The translations under genes were made by a program, and so were the position numbers. 64,000 nt of DNA. It comes from Methylobacterium iners. GTDB lineage: Bacteria > Pseudomonadota > Alphaproteobacteria > Rhizobiales > Beijerinckiaceae. Positions 48,653 through 58,187 of this stretch are shown here, one piece after another. Numbering within the stretch: the stretch's first letter is position 1; the number at the start of each line of letters is the position of its first letter. Location of the stretch: the NCBI RefSeq assembly GCF_022179305.1, contig NZ_BPQP01000033.1:94661-158660 (forward strand), given 5' to 3'. A model generated the notes under the pieces. It saw only the letters and a program-made list of their open reading frames with translations. It had not been told where the DNA came from and made no database searches.

Positions 48653-49552
48653 TCAGGCGAGGCCCGCCATCGCCTCGAAGACCAGGGCGTGACGCCCGGC
48701 GAGCGCATCGATGTCGTTGCCGTAGCCGCCGCCGATCACCGCGACCAGCGGGATCGATCGGCCGCGAGCGGAGGCCACGACGAAGCGGTCCCGGGCCGCA
48801 AGGCCGGCATCGGTCAGCGCGAGGCGCCCGAGCCGGTCGTCGCGATGGGGATCGACGCCGGCATTGTAGAAGACGAGTTCGGGCCGGATTGCGTCGAGGA
48901 GCGGCGGCAGGCGGGCTTCGAGCACGGCGAGGTAGCCGGCATCCTCGAGACCGTCGGGCAGACCGATATCGAGGTCGCCGGGGATCTTGCGCGTGGGATA
49001 GTTGTTCTCGCCGTGGAGCGAGAGCGTGAACAGGTCGGGGGCGTCGCGGAGGCAATCGGCGGTGCCGTCGCCCTGGTGGACGTCGAGATCGACGATCAGC
49101 GCGCGCCGGATCGCGCCCTCGCCCTGGAGGGCGCGCGCGGCGACCGCGACGTCGTTGAAGATGCAAAAGCCGGCCCCGCTGTCCCGCCTCGCGTGGTGGC
49201 TGCCGCCGGCGGCGCTTCCCGCGAGCCCCTCCGCCAGGGCGAGGCGCGCGGCGGCGAGCGTTCCCCCCGCCGAGGCGCGGGCGCGGGCCGCGACGCCGGC
49301 ATCGATCGGCAGGCCGATCTCCCGCTCGACCGCCCTCGGCACCGTCAGATCGAAGACGGAAGTGACGTAGCCCGGATCGTGCGCCTGCGCGATCAGGGCT
49401 GCATCCGCGGGCTCCGGACGAACGAAGCCGTTGGGAGCGAGACCCCGGGCGCGCAGCACCTCGGCCAGGCGGCCATACTTGCGCATGGGGAAGCGGTGTC
49501 CCTCCGGGAGGGCCACCTCGTAGGCCGGGTGAAACACGATCGGGGGCGTCAT
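48653..49552 (-). CDS. Histone deacetylase-family / acetylpolyamine deacetylase-like protein
   Basis: A 299-residue zinc hydrolase of the arginase/HDAC superfamily. Visible motifs: [19 protein letters not shown] (active-site His pair), [12 protein letters not shown] (zinc Asp and His), [22 protein letters not shown] (second zinc Asp) and the closing GGGYG. Bacterial members deacetylate small molecules or proteins; the substrate is unknown. The start overlaps the stop of the FAD oxidoreductase gene, so they are co-transcribed. Confidence 0.92.
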   Translation of the reverse strand: MTPPIVFHPAYEVALPEGHRFPMRKYGRLAEVLRARGLAPNGFVRPEPADAALIAQAHDPGYVTSVFDLTVPRAVEREIGLPIDAGVAARARASAGGTLAAARLALAEGLAGSAAGGSHHARRDSGAGFCIFNDVAVAARALQGEGAIRRALIVDLDVHQGDGTADCLRDAPDLFTLSLHGENNYPTRKIPGDLDIGLPDGLEDAGYLAVLEARLPPLLDAIRPELVFYNAGVDPHRDDRLGRLALTDAGLAARDRFVVASARGRSIPLVAVIGGGYGNDIDALAGRHALVFEAMAGLA

Positions 49553-50502
49553 CCCGCCTCGTGGCCGGCGAGGAGCCGGGCCGCCACGGCCGCGCCGCTG
49601 TCGAACGCCGCCTCGACGCGTCCGCCGAGGCACCAATCCCCGCAGGCGCCGAGGCGCTGGCCGGGATCGTAGAGGCAATCCTGGCCGAGCGGCGTCTCGA
49701 CCATGGCGTAGCGCCAGCGATGCACGCTCGCATGGATCGGCGTCACCGGCGCGCCGAGCAGGCGTCCGAGTTCGTGGACCAGGGCGGTCGCGACGCTGTC
49801 CCGGTCGTCCTCGAGGTGGGTTCGCGACCAGTCCGGCGCGGCGTGGACGACGAGGCGGACCGGCCCCGGCAGCCGGCCCGGCTTGGAATCGTCGCGCGCG
49901 ACGTAGGCGATCGGCTCGGCTTCGAATGCCAGGTCGGGCCCTTCGAACGGAGCCGGCCCTTGGAGGGCGAGCATCAGCGACCAGCAGGGTGCATAGACCG
50001 GGATGCCGAGCCCCGGCAACGAGCGGCCGCTCGACTCCAGCAGGCGGCGGATCTGCGGCGCGGGAAAGCTGACGACGAGGGCGTCGAAGCGGCCCGGAAG
50101 CGGTGCCTCGGTCGTCGCGAGGCTCCAGCCGTCGGCGTCCCGGGTCAGGCCCGTCACGGTCAGTCCGGACCGAACCGTGAGGCCGGCGAGGAGGTCGCGC
50201 ACCGGTGCCGTCATTCCCGGCGTACCGACGAAGCGGCCGGACTCGCTCCAGGGCGCAACGATGCCCCGGGCCTCCCAGTCGGCGAGGCATGCGGCGAAGG
50301 CGGGTCCGCGCGCCCGCATGAACTGCGCGCCGTGATCGAAGGCGAGTGCGGGGTCCGAACTTCGCCGGGTCGCCAGGCGCCCGCCGACGCCCCTCCCCTT
50401 GTCGAGGACCGTGACGGCGAGGCCGGCCTCGGCGAGCCGGCGGGCGGCGACCGCGCCGGAAAGGCCCGCCCCCAGGACGGCGACGCTCGTCAGCTTGCCC
50501 AA
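49549..50502 (-). CDS. FAD-dependent amine oxidase / renalase-like oxidoreductase
   Basis: A 317-residue flavoprotein. The dinucleotide-binding motif [19 protein letters not shown] and the adjacent [14 protein letters not shown] define the renalase-like subgroup; the C-terminal FAD motif is [17 protein letters not shown]. The substrate is not deducible. It overlaps the HDAC-like gene by 4 bp and is divergent from the glycosyltransferase. Confidence 0.9.
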   Translation of the reverse strand: MGKLTSVAVLGAGLSGAVAARRLAEAGLAVTVLDKGRGVGGRLATRRSSDPALAFDHGAQFMRARGPAFAACLADWEARGIVAPWSESGRFVGTPGMTAPVRDLLAGLTVRSGLTVTGLTRDADGWSLATTEAPLPGRFDALVVSFPAPQIRRLLESSGRSLPGLGIPVYAPCWSLMLALQGPAPFEGPDLAFEAEPIAYVARDDSKPGRLPGPVRLVVHAAPDWSRTHLEDDRDSVATALVHELGRLLGAPVTPIHASVHRWRYAMVETPLGQDCLYDPGQRLGACGDWCLGGRVEAAFDSGAAVAARLLAGHEAG

Positions 50503-50705
50503 GCCTTGGCCTCCACGCGCCGGCAGCCCTCGCCGGTCAACAGCTTGTCATACGACTGAAACACCGCGCCTGTTAGGGGCGTTGGATTGCGCGACGTCGG
50601 ATGCCACGGGCAACCTTGGGTCTCGACGACGCCCGGGCTCGAAGACATCGCGGACCGCCGCAGCGGAACGGGCGCGGTGCGTCCCGGCGAAGGGAGAGAG
50701 GGCGA

Positions 50706-51866
50706 ATGACGGGCGAGGTCGAGAGCGGCACCATCCTCGCCCTGTCGTTGTGCGCCGTCCTGACGCTGATCAACCTGACGAGCCTCGCCATCGCGGGTCG
50801 AAGGCTCGGGCGCAAGCGCGGCACCTCGACCTTCCCGACCGGCGCCCCCGTCTCCCTGGTCCGCCCAGTCTGCGGCCTCGAAGCCTTCAGCGAGGAGATG
50901 CTGACCCACGGCTTCCGCCTGGACTACCCGACCTACGAGCTCATCTTCTGCGTGGCCGACGGCGCCGACCCGATCGTGCCCCTCCTCGACCGCCTGATGA
51001 GGGCGCACCCGCATGTGCCGGCGCGCCTCATCGTCGGCGACGAGCGGGTGAGCGACAATCCGAAGCTCAACAATTGCGTGCGGGGCTGGGAGGCGGCGCG
51101 CCACGACTGGGTCGTGCTCGCCGATTCCAACGTGCTGATGCCACCGGACTACCTGCAGCAGCTCCAGGCCGCCTGGCGGGCGGAGACCGGCCTCGTCTGC
51201 TCGACGCCGGTGGGCGCGCGGCCCTACGGCTTCTTCGCCGAGCTCGAATGCGCCTTCCTCAACACCCTGCAGGCGCGCTGGCAATATACCGGCGAGAGCC
51301 TGGGCCTCGGCTTCGCGCAGGGCAAAAGCATGCTCTGGCACAAGCCCTTCCTCGAGGCGCATGGCGGCATCCGGGCGCTGGCCGCCGAGATCGCCGAGGA
51401 TGCCGCGGCGACCAAGCTCGTCCGCCAGGCCGGGCGCCGCGTCCACCTCGTCGCCTCGCCCTTCGACCAGCCGCTGGGGCGCCGCACCTTCGCGGAGATC
51501 TGGTCGCGCCAGGTGCGCTGGGCGCGCCTGCGCCGCGTCACCTTCCCACTGTTCTTCGCTCCCGAGATCGGCACCGGCGCGGTGTTGCCCTTCCTGATCG
51601 CCTTCGCGGCGGTGCCGACCCTCACGGTCGGCCTCTGCCTGCTGGCGCTCGCCTTCCTCTGGTACGGCGCCGAATATGCGCTGGCGATCCGCGCCGGCTG
51701 GTTCCGCTCGCCGCGCCTCGTCCTCGCCTTCCTGGTGCGCGACGTCGTGTTCCCGGCGATGTGGGCGAGCGCCTGGATGCAGAGCGCCATCGTCTGGCGC
51801 GGCAACACCATGGAGATCCGGCCGAAGGAGACGGGCCGCCTCCGCCCCCGCGCCACGGCAGCCTGA
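50706..51866 (+). CDS. GT21 ceramide-glucosyltransferase-like / HpnI-like glycosyltransferase
   Basis: A 386-residue membrane glycosyltransferase. It has an N-terminal helix (ILALSLCAVLTLINLTSLAIA), a GT-A domain with the D1 (FCVADGADP), D2 (VLADSN) and D3 (EIAEDAAATK) aspartates, the RQVRW motif, and C-terminal helices. The family contains ceramide glucosyltransferases and the hopanoid enzyme HpnI, which adds N-acetylglucosamine to bacteriohopanetetrol. Hopanoid-rich Rhizobiales make HpnI plausible, but no hpn genes are adjacent, so the acceptor is open. The start is the ATG at 50706 after AGGGAGAGAGG. Confidence 0.88.
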   Translation: MTGEVESGTILALSLCAVLTLINLTSLAIAGRRLGRKRGTSTFPTGAPVSLVRPVCGLEAFSEEMLTHGFRLDYPTYELIFCVADGADPIVPLLDRLMRAHPHVPARLIVGDERVSDNPKLNNCVRGWEAARHDWVVLADSNVLMPPDYLQQLQAAWRAETGLVCSTPVGARPYGFFAELECAFLNTLQARWQYTGESLGLGFAQGKSMLWHKPFLEAHGGIRALAAEIAEDAAATKLVRQAGRRVHLVASPFDQPLGRRTFAEIWSRQVRWARLRRVTFPLFFAPEIGTGAVLPFLIAFAAVPTLTVGLCLLALAFLWYGAEYALAIRAGWFRSPRLVLAFLVRDVVFPAMWASAWMQSAIVWRGNTMEIRPKETGRLRPRATAA

Positions 51867-51947
51867 ACGCCGCGCTTGCGCCGCGCTCGGCGCGGCAGCA
51901 CTCTTGCTTGGCCTTATCGCCGAACACGGCCGAGCGAGGACCCGAGC

Positions 51948-53315
51948 ATGCAGAGTCAGACCCCTGCCCTCGACAAGAGCCTGAACGCCTTCCACCTCTG
52001 GGGCATCGCCGTCGGCCTCGTCATCTCGGGCGAGTACTTCGGGTGGAGCTACGGCTGGGCCAGCGCCGGCACGCTGGGCTTCCTGATCACGACCATCTTC
52101 ATCGCGGCGATGTACGTCGCCTTCATCTTCAGCTTCACGGAGCTGACGACCGCGATCCCGCAGGCGGGCGGGCCCTTCGCCTACAGCCTGCGCGCCTTCG
52201 GGCCGACGGGCGGCGCCATCGCCGGCTTCGCCACGCTCATCGAGTTCGTCTTCGCCCCGCCGGCCATCGCGCTCGCCATCGGCGCTTACCTCAATGTCCA
52301 GTTTCCGAGCCTCGACCCGAAGCTGGCAGCACTCGGCGCCTACATCCTCTTCGTCACCCTCAACATCGTCGGGGTGCGGATCGCCGCGACCTTCGAGCTC
52401 TTCGTCACGGTCCTGGCCGTCGGCGAACTCCTCGTCTTCATGGGCGTCGTGGCGCCGGCCTTCAGCCTCGCCAACTTTACGGCAGGGGGCTGGGCCGGCA
52501 GCGACACCTTCGGGTCGGCTGCCATCGGCGGGATCTTCGCGGCCATCCCCTTCGCGATCTGGTTCTTCCTGGCGATCGAGGGCGTCGCAATGGCGGCGGA
52601 GGAGGCGAAGGAGCCGAAGCGCACCATTCCCATCGCCTACATCACGGGGGTCCTGACCCTGACGGTGCTCGCCTTCGGCGTGATGATCTTCGCGGGCGGG
52701 GCCGGCGACTGGAAGGCGCTCAGCAACCTCAACGACCCCCTCCCCCAGGCGATGAAAGGCGTGGTCGGCGAGTCGAGCGGCTGGCTGCACATGTTGGTCT
52801 GGCTCGGGCTGTTCGGCCTTGTCGCCTCGTTCCACGGCATCATCATGGGCTATGCCCGCCAGATCTTCGCCCTGTCGCGGGCCGGCTTCCTGCCGCGGGT
52901 GCTCGCGCGCGTGCATCCGCGCTTCCGGACGCCGCACATCGCGACGCTGGCCGGGGGCGCGATCGGGATCGGCGCGATCTACAGCGACAATCTCATCACC
53001 ATCGCCGGGCAGTCGCTCACCGCCAGCATCGTGACCATGGCGGTGTTCGGGGCGCTCGTCATGTACGCGATGAGCATGGCGAGCCTGTTCAAGCTGCGCC
53101 ACTCGGAGCCGAACCTGGCGCGGCCCTACCGGGCGCCGCTCTATCCCGCCGCGCCGGCCTTCGCGCTCGCGATGGCGGCGATCTGCTTCGTCGCACTGGT
53201 GATCTTCAATCCGATCATTTTCGCGATCTTCGCCACCATCATGACCGTCGCCGTCCTCGCCTCCCGCCTCAGGGCCGGGGGCGCAGCGGGCGCGAGCTTC
53301 GATCCGGCGATCTGA
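51948..53315 (+). CDS. Ethanolamine permease (APC superfamily)
   Basis: A 455-residue transporter with about 12 helices. The N-terminus LNAFHLWGIAVGLVISGEYFGWSYGW is characteristic of the Eat ethanolamine permeases, and the conserved WFFLAIEGVAMAAEEAKEP block matches the APC family. No eutBC genes are adjacent. It lies 81 bp after the glycosyltransferase gene on the same strand and ends in a shared hairpin with the convergent gene. Confidence 0.92.
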   Translation: MQSQTPALDKSLNAFHLWGIAVGLVISGEYFGWSYGWASAGTLGFLITTIFIAAMYVAFIFSFTELTTAIPQAGGPFAYSLRAFGPTGGAIAGFATLIEFVFAPPAIALAIGAYLNVQFPSLDPKLAALGAYILFVTLNIVGVRIAATFELFVTVLAVGELLVFMGVVAPAFSLANFTAGGWAGSDTFGSAAIGGIFAAIPFAIWFFLAIEGVAMAAEEAKEPKRTIPIAYITGVLTLTVLAFGVMIFAGGAGDWKALSNLNDPLPQAMKGVVGESSGWLHMLVWLGLFGLVASFHGIIMGYARQIFALSRAGFLPRVLARVHPRFRTPHIATLAGGAIGIGAIYSDNLITIAGQSLTASIVTMAVFGALVMYAMSMASLFKLRHSEPNLARPYRAPLYPAAPAFALAMAAICFVALVIFNPIIFAIFATIMTVAVLASRLRAGGAAGASFDPAI

Positions 53316-53342
53316 CCTCGGCGTGAGCGCAGGCGAGGTCAG
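53312..53342. terminator. Bidirectional hairpin between convergent genes
   Basis: A 9-bp inverted repeat (CTGACCTCG at 53312-53320, CGAGGTCAG at 53334-53342) spans both stop codons. It can serve both transcripts; there is no U-tract on either side. Confidence 0.5.
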
Positions 53343-54484
53343 ATGTCCAGGTCGGCCCAGATCGCGGCGTGGTCGGAGGCGGCCTCGTGGGCCTCGGTGA
53401 TCTCGGGAAAGATCGGCCAGAGCGTGCCGTTCCTGCCGCCCCAGACGCCGCGGCGGTCGATGCCCCCGGCCGTCACCTTCGCGAAGAGCGCGGGCGAGAG
53501 CAGGATGTAATCGATCTTGTTGCTCTTGGTACTGTTACCGTAGGTGCCGGGGCGGCCGCCGTCGTCGAAGCTCGGATGGGCGCTGATGTCCTTGAGGTCG
53601 GACCCGTCGGCGAGGAGCGGTGCCAGCGGCTTGCTGTCGGGCGTGTCGTTGAGGTCGCCGGCGATCGCGACGTGCTCGATGCCGTCGGCCCGCAGCCCGT
53701 CATAGATCCCGCGGATCCGCCGGGCCTGCATCTCGCGCCGAGCCGCCGATTGCGCGGCGCCGCCATAACCCTTGCTCTTGAGGTGGTTGGCGAGGATCAC
53801 GAGCCGCTCGCCCGAGGCCAGCCGGAGGTGGAACTCCGGGCAGTCGCGGCTGAAGATCGTCTGCTTGCCCTCCCGGTCGTCGACGTGGCTGCGGACGTGA
53901 TCGATGGCGGCACCGGCCCGCGTCATCAGGCCGACATCGATCCCGCGCTCGTCGTTGCCGTCGATCAGCATGACGTGGTCGTAGGGCCGGCCGCCTACCG
54001 CCTCGATGACCTGCTCGTTGAACCGGCACAGCGAGATGCGGTGCTCCGCCTCGACCACCACGACGACGTCGGCATCGAGAGCCGCGAGCACCCGGGCCGT
54101 GTTGCGGGTCGCGACCTCGTCGACGGGCTCCCGCTTCAGTTCGAGCCAGCCGATCCAATCGTCCCGGCCGTTGGCGACGACCTCGATCCCGCCGCTACGC
54201 GGACGCTTGAGGAGCGCACCCCTGTTCTTGCGCAGGACGACGAGCTTGCTCTCGTCGTTCCGCTCCAGCCCGAGCGCCTTGAGGTGCTCCACGATCGCGG
54301 CCTTGTCGGCAGCGTCGTAGGTCGTCTTGCGCAGGAGGGCATTCAGCTTGGAATAGCCTTCCAGGGCAGCCCGTCCGGCCGACCATCGCGAGGGATCAGA
54401 GCCCGGCTCGTCGACCCACTCGTCCCGGTTCAGGGCCCGGGCCCGCTCGAACAGGTTCTCAACGTTGAAGGCGACGACTCGCAT
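53339..54484 (-). CDS. Endonuclease/exonuclease/phosphatase-family hydrolase
   Basis: A 381-residue protein of the EEP (DNase I-like) superfamily. It begins with the metal site VVAFNVENLFER and contains LANHLKSKG, AIAGDLNDTPDS, NKIDYILLSP and the final SDHAAIWADLD, all expected active-site elements. Members cleave nucleic acids or phosphoesters; the specific substrate is unknown. There is no export signal. I chose the ATG at 54484; the frame extends upstream but overlaps the sigma-factor gene. Confidence 0.92.
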   Translation of the reverse strand: MRVVAFNVENLFERARALNRDEWVDEPGSDPSRWSAGRAALEGYSKLNALLRKTTYDAADKAAIVEHLKALGLERNDESKLVVLRKNRGALLKRPRSGGIEVVANGRDDWIGWLELKREPVDEVATRNTARVLAALDADVVVVVEAEHRISLCRFNEQVIEAVGGRPYDHVMLIDGNDERGIDVGLMTRAGAAIDHVRSHVDDREGKQTIFSRDCPEFHLRLASGERLVILANHLKSKGYGGAAQSAARREMQARRIRGIYDGLRADGIEHVAIAGDLNDTPDSKPLAPLLADGSDLKDISAHPSFDDGGRPGTYGNSTKSNKIDYILLSPALFAKVTAGGIDRRGVWGGRNGTLWPIFPEITEAHEAASDHAAIWADLDI

Positions 54485-54639
54485 GCTGGCCTCGCTTTGA
54501 CCGGCTGCGGTTGAGCCTAGCACGATGGATGGTATTCGCCAGCGTAAAGCGCATCCATCGACCCGATTTCGACTTCTCTGGCGGCTGCACGGTCCCTTCT
54601 CGGCAGTATTGCGAAATATTGAGCCGGCTTTCCCGCCGC

Positions 54640-55836
54640 TCAGCGTTGCCTGGCAAGGTAGGCCCTGACGGCCGGGTCGTCCGAGAGGCCGATGGCGCGG
54701 TCGAGGGCCGGCGCCGCTTCCGCCCGCCGACCTGCGGCTCTCAAGAGATGTGCCCGCACCGCCCAGAAGGATTGGTAACTCGCCACCCTGTCCGAATCGA
54801 GTGCGTCGAGAAGGGCGAGCCCGATCTCCGGCCCGCTCGCCTCGCCGTGGATGGCGGCGCGGCTGACCAGGACGCCGATCGTCGGCGCATGCTCGGCGAG
54901 AAGATCGTAAAGGGTGCAGAGCGCGCGCAGATCCGTGGTGCCGGTCACGGCGCGCTGCGCATGCACCGACTGGATGGCGGCTTCGGTCTGGAAACGGCCG
55001 AAGGTTGCCCGGCGCGCAGCCACGATCAGATGTCCTTCGGCCTCGGCGATGAGCTCCGGTGACCAGAGTCGGGTATCCTGCTCGGCGAGGCGCACGTAGG
55101 CGCCATCCGGGCCTCGTCGGGCCTGCGCCCGCGCCTCGCAATGGAGCATCAGCGCGAGCAGACCCCGCGCCTCCGGCGCATCGGGCTGAAGCGCCACGAG
55201 CAGGCGCCCGAGGAAGATCGCCTCACCGGTCAGGCCGGTGCCGAGCCCCTCGTCCCAGCCCGTGCCGTAAGCCGCATAGATCGCCGAGAGGACCGAGGCG
55301 AGGCGCGCCGGCAGCGCGTCGGCGTCCGGCTCCTCGAACCGAATGCCGGCATCGCGGATCTTCGCCTTGGCTCGCACCAGGCGCTGGGCCATCGTCGCGG
55401 GCGCGGTCACGAAGGCCGCCGCGATCCTGCCGGCATCGAGGCCGAGCACCGTCTGGAGCATGAGGGGCGTGCGCGCAGCCCCATCGATCGCCGGATGCGC
55501 GCAGACGAAGAGCAGCTTCAGCCGCTCGTCGGGGAAGACGGGAGAGGCCTCGCCGTGGGTCTCCGCCTCGAGCAGGCTCAGCGTCGCCGCGGCGGCATCA
55601 CGGACGGCGCGGTGGCGGAGCGTGTGACCGAACGCGCGCCGGGCCGCGATCAACAACCAGGCCTCTGGCCGCTCGGGGACGCCCCGAACGGACCAGGTCT
55701 CCAGGGCGGCGCGGAACGCCTCCGCGAGGGCGTCCTCGGCCGCGGCGATGTCGCGGGTCCGCGCGGAGAGCAGGGCGACGAGCCGGCCGTAGGAGGCGCG
55801 CGCCACGCCCTCGGCGGCCTGGCGCGCGTCGGCCAT
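54640..55836 (-). CDS. ECF sigma factor of the ECF42 type with C-terminal DUF6596 domain
   Basis: A 398-residue extracytoplasmic-function sigma factor. Sigma region 2 spans about residues 10-75 (SYGRLVALLSARTRDIAAAEDALAEAF) and region 4 about 110-165. A long TPR-like C-terminal extension follows (about 180-395, containing LPARLASVLSAIYAAYGTGWDE), typical of ECF42, which lacks a classical anti-sigma factor and is thought to use this extension for control. It overlaps the YCII-domain gene by 1 bp (TGATG), the pairing known for this group. Confidence 0.93.
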   Translation of the reverse strand: MADARQAAEGVARASYGRLVALLSARTRDIAAAEDALAEAFRAALETWSVRGVPERPEAWLLIAARRAFGHTLRHRAVRDAAAATLSLLEAETHGEASPVFPDERLKLLFVCAHPAIDGAARTPLMLQTVLGLDAGRIAAAFVTAPATMAQRLVRAKAKIRDAGIRFEEPDADALPARLASVLSAIYAAYGTGWDEGLGTGLTGEAIFLGRLLVALQPDAPEARGLLALMLHCEARAQARRGPDGAYVRLAEQDTRLWSPELIAEAEGHLIVAARRATFGRFQTEAAIQSVHAQRAVTGTTDLRALCTLYDLLAEHAPTIGVLVSRAAIHGEASGPEIGLALLDALDSDRVASYQSFWAVRAHLLRAAGRRAEAAPALDRAIGLSDDPAVRAYLARQR

Positions 55837-56195
55837 CACGGGGCCGGTGGCGGGAGAACCGGTCGCACCTCGACGGAGGCGTAAGCGGCGCTCGGCGCGC
55901 GGGCCGCCCATTCGAGGGCCGCGTCGAGATCGGGCGCCTCAACGATGACGTAGCCGCCGAGCTGCTCCTTGGCATCCGCGTAGGGACCATCCTGGACCTC
56001 GCGGCGCCCATCGCGCACGCGGATCGTCGTAGCCGCATGGGGACCTTGGAGGCCGTTGCCGCTGACCATCACGCCCGCCTGGGCAATGGCGCCGATATAG
56101 GCCGTCCAGGCACCCCAATAGGGGCCCGCCTTCTCGGGGTCCTCACGCTCGGCGAATTGCGCGTCGGTCTCCTTGTAGATCAGCATGTACTGCAT
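55836..56195 (-). CDS. YCII / DGPF-domain protein partnered with the ECF42 sigma factor
   Basis: A 119-residue YciI-like protein starting MQYMLIYKETDAQFAERED. The DGPF-type motif appears as QDGPYADAKEQLGGYVIVE. DGPF proteins are the usual genomic partners of ECF42 sigma factors; their activity is undefined. The stop is shared with the sigma start, so translation is probably coupled. An upstream in-frame ATG at 56252 was not used because the family begins at the chosen methionine. Confidence 0.92.
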   Translation of the reverse strand: MQYMLIYKETDAQFAEREDPEKAGPYWGAWTAYIGAIAQAGVMVSGNGLQGPHAATTIRVRDGRREVQDGPYADAKEQLGGYVIVEAPDLDAALEWAARAPSAAYASVEVRPVLPPPAP

Positions 56196-56376
56196 CGGCT
56201 CGATTCCCACCTTCCAGTATGGACCGGGCCGGGCGGCCGATGAGAACGGCACGATGCGTTTCCTCTCGGCGAGCTGACCCGTCAGCGCAGACCATCCGCG
56301 CTTGCAGGAGATGAGCCGGGAGACGGAGGGAAATCGACAGACGCGGCGAGATTTTCTTCGCCTGCCCCCAATTCCG

Positions 56377-56559
56377 CTAGTTCTTGCGGGGCCGATCGGC
56401 CTCCTGGATGGCGGCCTCGTGGTACCAGCCGCTGCCGAAATCGCTCGCGACGACCTTCGGCGCCTGCGGATCGGAGGCGGGCCTGACGGCGTCGCGGCGG
56501 GCGCGCGCCTTGGCGAAATCGTAGATTCTTGCCGTCTCCTGCTGCGAACCCATGGCCAT
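56377..56559 (-). CDS. DUF2735 small protein
   Basis: A 60-residue protein with ETARIYDFAKARARR near the start and a conserved C-terminus (DFGSGWYHEAAIQEADRPRKN cut to GWYHEAAIQEADRPRKN) that matches the DUF2735 family of Rhizobiales. The function is unknown. It stands alone with a long AT-richer upstream region. Confidence 0.87.
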   Translation of the reverse strand: MAMGSQQETARIYDFAKARARRDAVRPASDPQAPKVVASDFGSGWYHEAAIQEADRPRKN

Positions 56560-57212
56560 CGGGCGTCCCTTTCACGCGAGGCCGCACATTCGCGTGCGGC
56601 GTCTCTCGCGCATATAGCAGCCCACCTCGCCGATTTCCAGAATACGCACAGTCTAAATCGACCGGTGCCAGCATTATGTGCGTGATGAATTCGATTGCAT
56701 TTGGACGCAGTGTCGACCGGGTGCTTTCGCGCTTCCGGGATGAAAATCGCGGTTTTCGTGCCGGTCCGACGCCGATCCGGTCAAGACAGCCACCAGTTTT
56801 CCGTTTTTTTGGCTCCGAAACGCGCCTCTATGCGCCTGGAAGCCTGTTTTTCGTTTGACGCACCCTATGCGTCGCATGCCCCGTCGATCCAAGAAATACT
56901 ACAATTTTATTTCTGTCGTTTCGGACGTAGACATACATGCGCCGCGTTGCCCGGCGTTTTGACTGGGCCAAAGGCTTGCGGAGGCGCCCCTGCACGCCCT
57001 CGCGGGAAAGGCGAGAGGGGGAGAGTTGGTTCCGGCGGACCGCATCAGGCTGACGGAGGGTCGTCCGCGCGGTCCCTTGGCCCTGGTCACCAACGTCGAT
57101 CCGCTCCCGGGCGGCTTTGCGGTCGATGGGACAGGTATCCGGCTCTGTGGTAGCGTCGCGGGCGATCCGAGTCGTTCTGCCTCGGCCTCGGTCCGTAGGG
57201 TGGAGGTCGGAC
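56560..57212. other. Gene-poor, locally AT-rich region
   Basis: About 650 bp with no convincing protein-coding gene. The left half holds the DUF2735 promoter region and AT-rich patches; a terminator-like hairpin on the plus strand is at 56811-56855. The right half is GC-rich leader for the phosphatase gene. Several short frames on both strands lack family features. Confidence 0.5.
56811..56855 (+). terminator. Terminator-like hairpin of an unassigned plus-strand transcript
   Basis: GGCTCC (56811-56816) pairs with GGAAGCC (56838-56844) with one bulge, an inner GCGC/GCGC pair closes the loop, and TGTTTTTCGTT follows. No plus-strand gene ends here, so it could terminate a small RNA. Confidence 0.35.
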
Positions 57213-57749
57213 TTGAAGCCTTCTGTCTCACCGATCCTTGGGACCCGCACCGTCCGAGGCGCGTTCCTCGCTGCACTGCTGCTGGGAACCGGCCTCGCGC
57301 CCGCCTTCGCGCAGCAGGCGGTCATCCTCGTGCGTCACGCGGAACAGGCCCTCGTCGGCGGGATGATGGACGGCGACCCGCCGCTCACGGAGGACGGGAC
57401 GCGGCGCGCCCAATCCCTGGTCGGCCTGCTCAAGGATGCGGGCGTCAGCGCGATCTATGCGAGCCAGTACCTGCGCTCGCGGGAGACGGCGGCGCCCCTG
57501 GCGCAGGCGCTCAACCTCGAGGTCCGGACCGCGCCGAAGGATGACCTGACGGCGCTGTCGGAACGTCTCCGCACGGAGCACGGCAGCGACACCGTCCTCA
57601 TCGTTGCGCATTCCGACACGATTCCCGCCTTGCTCAAGCTCTGGGGTCACCCGACGGCGGCGCCGGTGGGGAAGACGGAGTTCAACGGGCTCTGGTTCGT
57701 CGTTCCCCGTCAGGGGCAAGCGCCAATCGTCTCGCGCCTGCGGCTGTGA
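57213..57749 (+). CDS. Secreted histidine phosphatase-superfamily protein
   Basis: A 178-residue protein with a signal peptide (VRGAFLAALLLGTGLAPAFAQ) and the phosphohistidine motif LVRHAEQ (R41, H42), followed by LRSRETAAPLAQAL and the second catalytic His block IVAHSDTIPALL. I chose a TTG at 57213 because GGAGGT lies 5 bp upstream and the signal peptide then starts correctly; a longer frame from 57117 lacks a ribosome site. The substrate of such exported phosphatases is unknown. Confidence 0.88.
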   Translation: MKPSVSPILGTRTVRGAFLAALLLGTGLAPAFAQQAVILVRHAEQALVGGMMDGDPPLTEDGTRRAQSLVGLLKDAGVSAIYASQYLRSRETAAPLAQALNLEVRTAPKDDLTALSERLRTEHGSDTVLIVAHSDTIPALLKLWGHPTAAPVGKTEFNGLWFVVPRQGQAPIVSRLRL

Positions 57750-57794
57750 TCCCTGATTGAGGGAGCGCTCGGTTATCCCGAAGCCCGGTAGGCC

Positions 57795-58187
57795 TCAGGC
57801 CTTCCCCTCGATCTCCGTGATCTTGATGACGGGCCGGGCGACCCGCTTCAGCTCGCCGAAGACCTCGACCTTGATGTCCTCCCGGCGGCCGAGGGCGGAG
57901 GCGCCGATCGAGAGGGGCGCGAGCCACATCTGCCCCTGCTTCGATTGCGCCACCCCGGCGAGCGCGCAGGCGACGAACTCGCCCCCGATGGAAACCTCCA
58001 AGCGGCCGGGATTTGCCGAGGGGTCGAGCTCGATCGGAAAATTGCCCTCGAACCAGACCTGGATGAACCAGCGCCCGACGCGCGGCGGCGGCCGCTCCTC
58101 GGCGAGCGCGGCAAGCGGCGACGCGGCTGCGCCTCCGATCAGCGCCAGCAGGGATCTCCTGCCCAGGGCGGGTCGACGGGCGGGCAT
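57795..58187 (-). CDS. Tat-exported hypothetical protein
   Basis: A 130-residue protein with a twin-arginine leader (LGRRSLLALIGGAAASPLAALA), then a small, probably beta-rich domain (IQVWFEGNFPIELDPSANPGRLEVSIGG cut here to FEGNFPIELDPSANPG) with a single cysteine. I do not recognise it. Its upstream region carries a perfect CtrA-type box at 58318-58333. Confidence 0.75.
   Translation of the reverse strand: MPARRPALGRRSLLALIGGAAASPLAALAEERPPPRVGRWFIQVWFEGNFPIELDPSANPGRLEVSIGGEFVACALAGVAQSKQGQMWLAPLSIGASALGRREDIKVEVFGELKRVARPVIKITEIEGKA

Noticed and set aside
57026-57544. Alternative plus-strand frame across the phosphatase leader
   Set aside because: It shares sequence with the phosphatase gene in another frame and has no family features.
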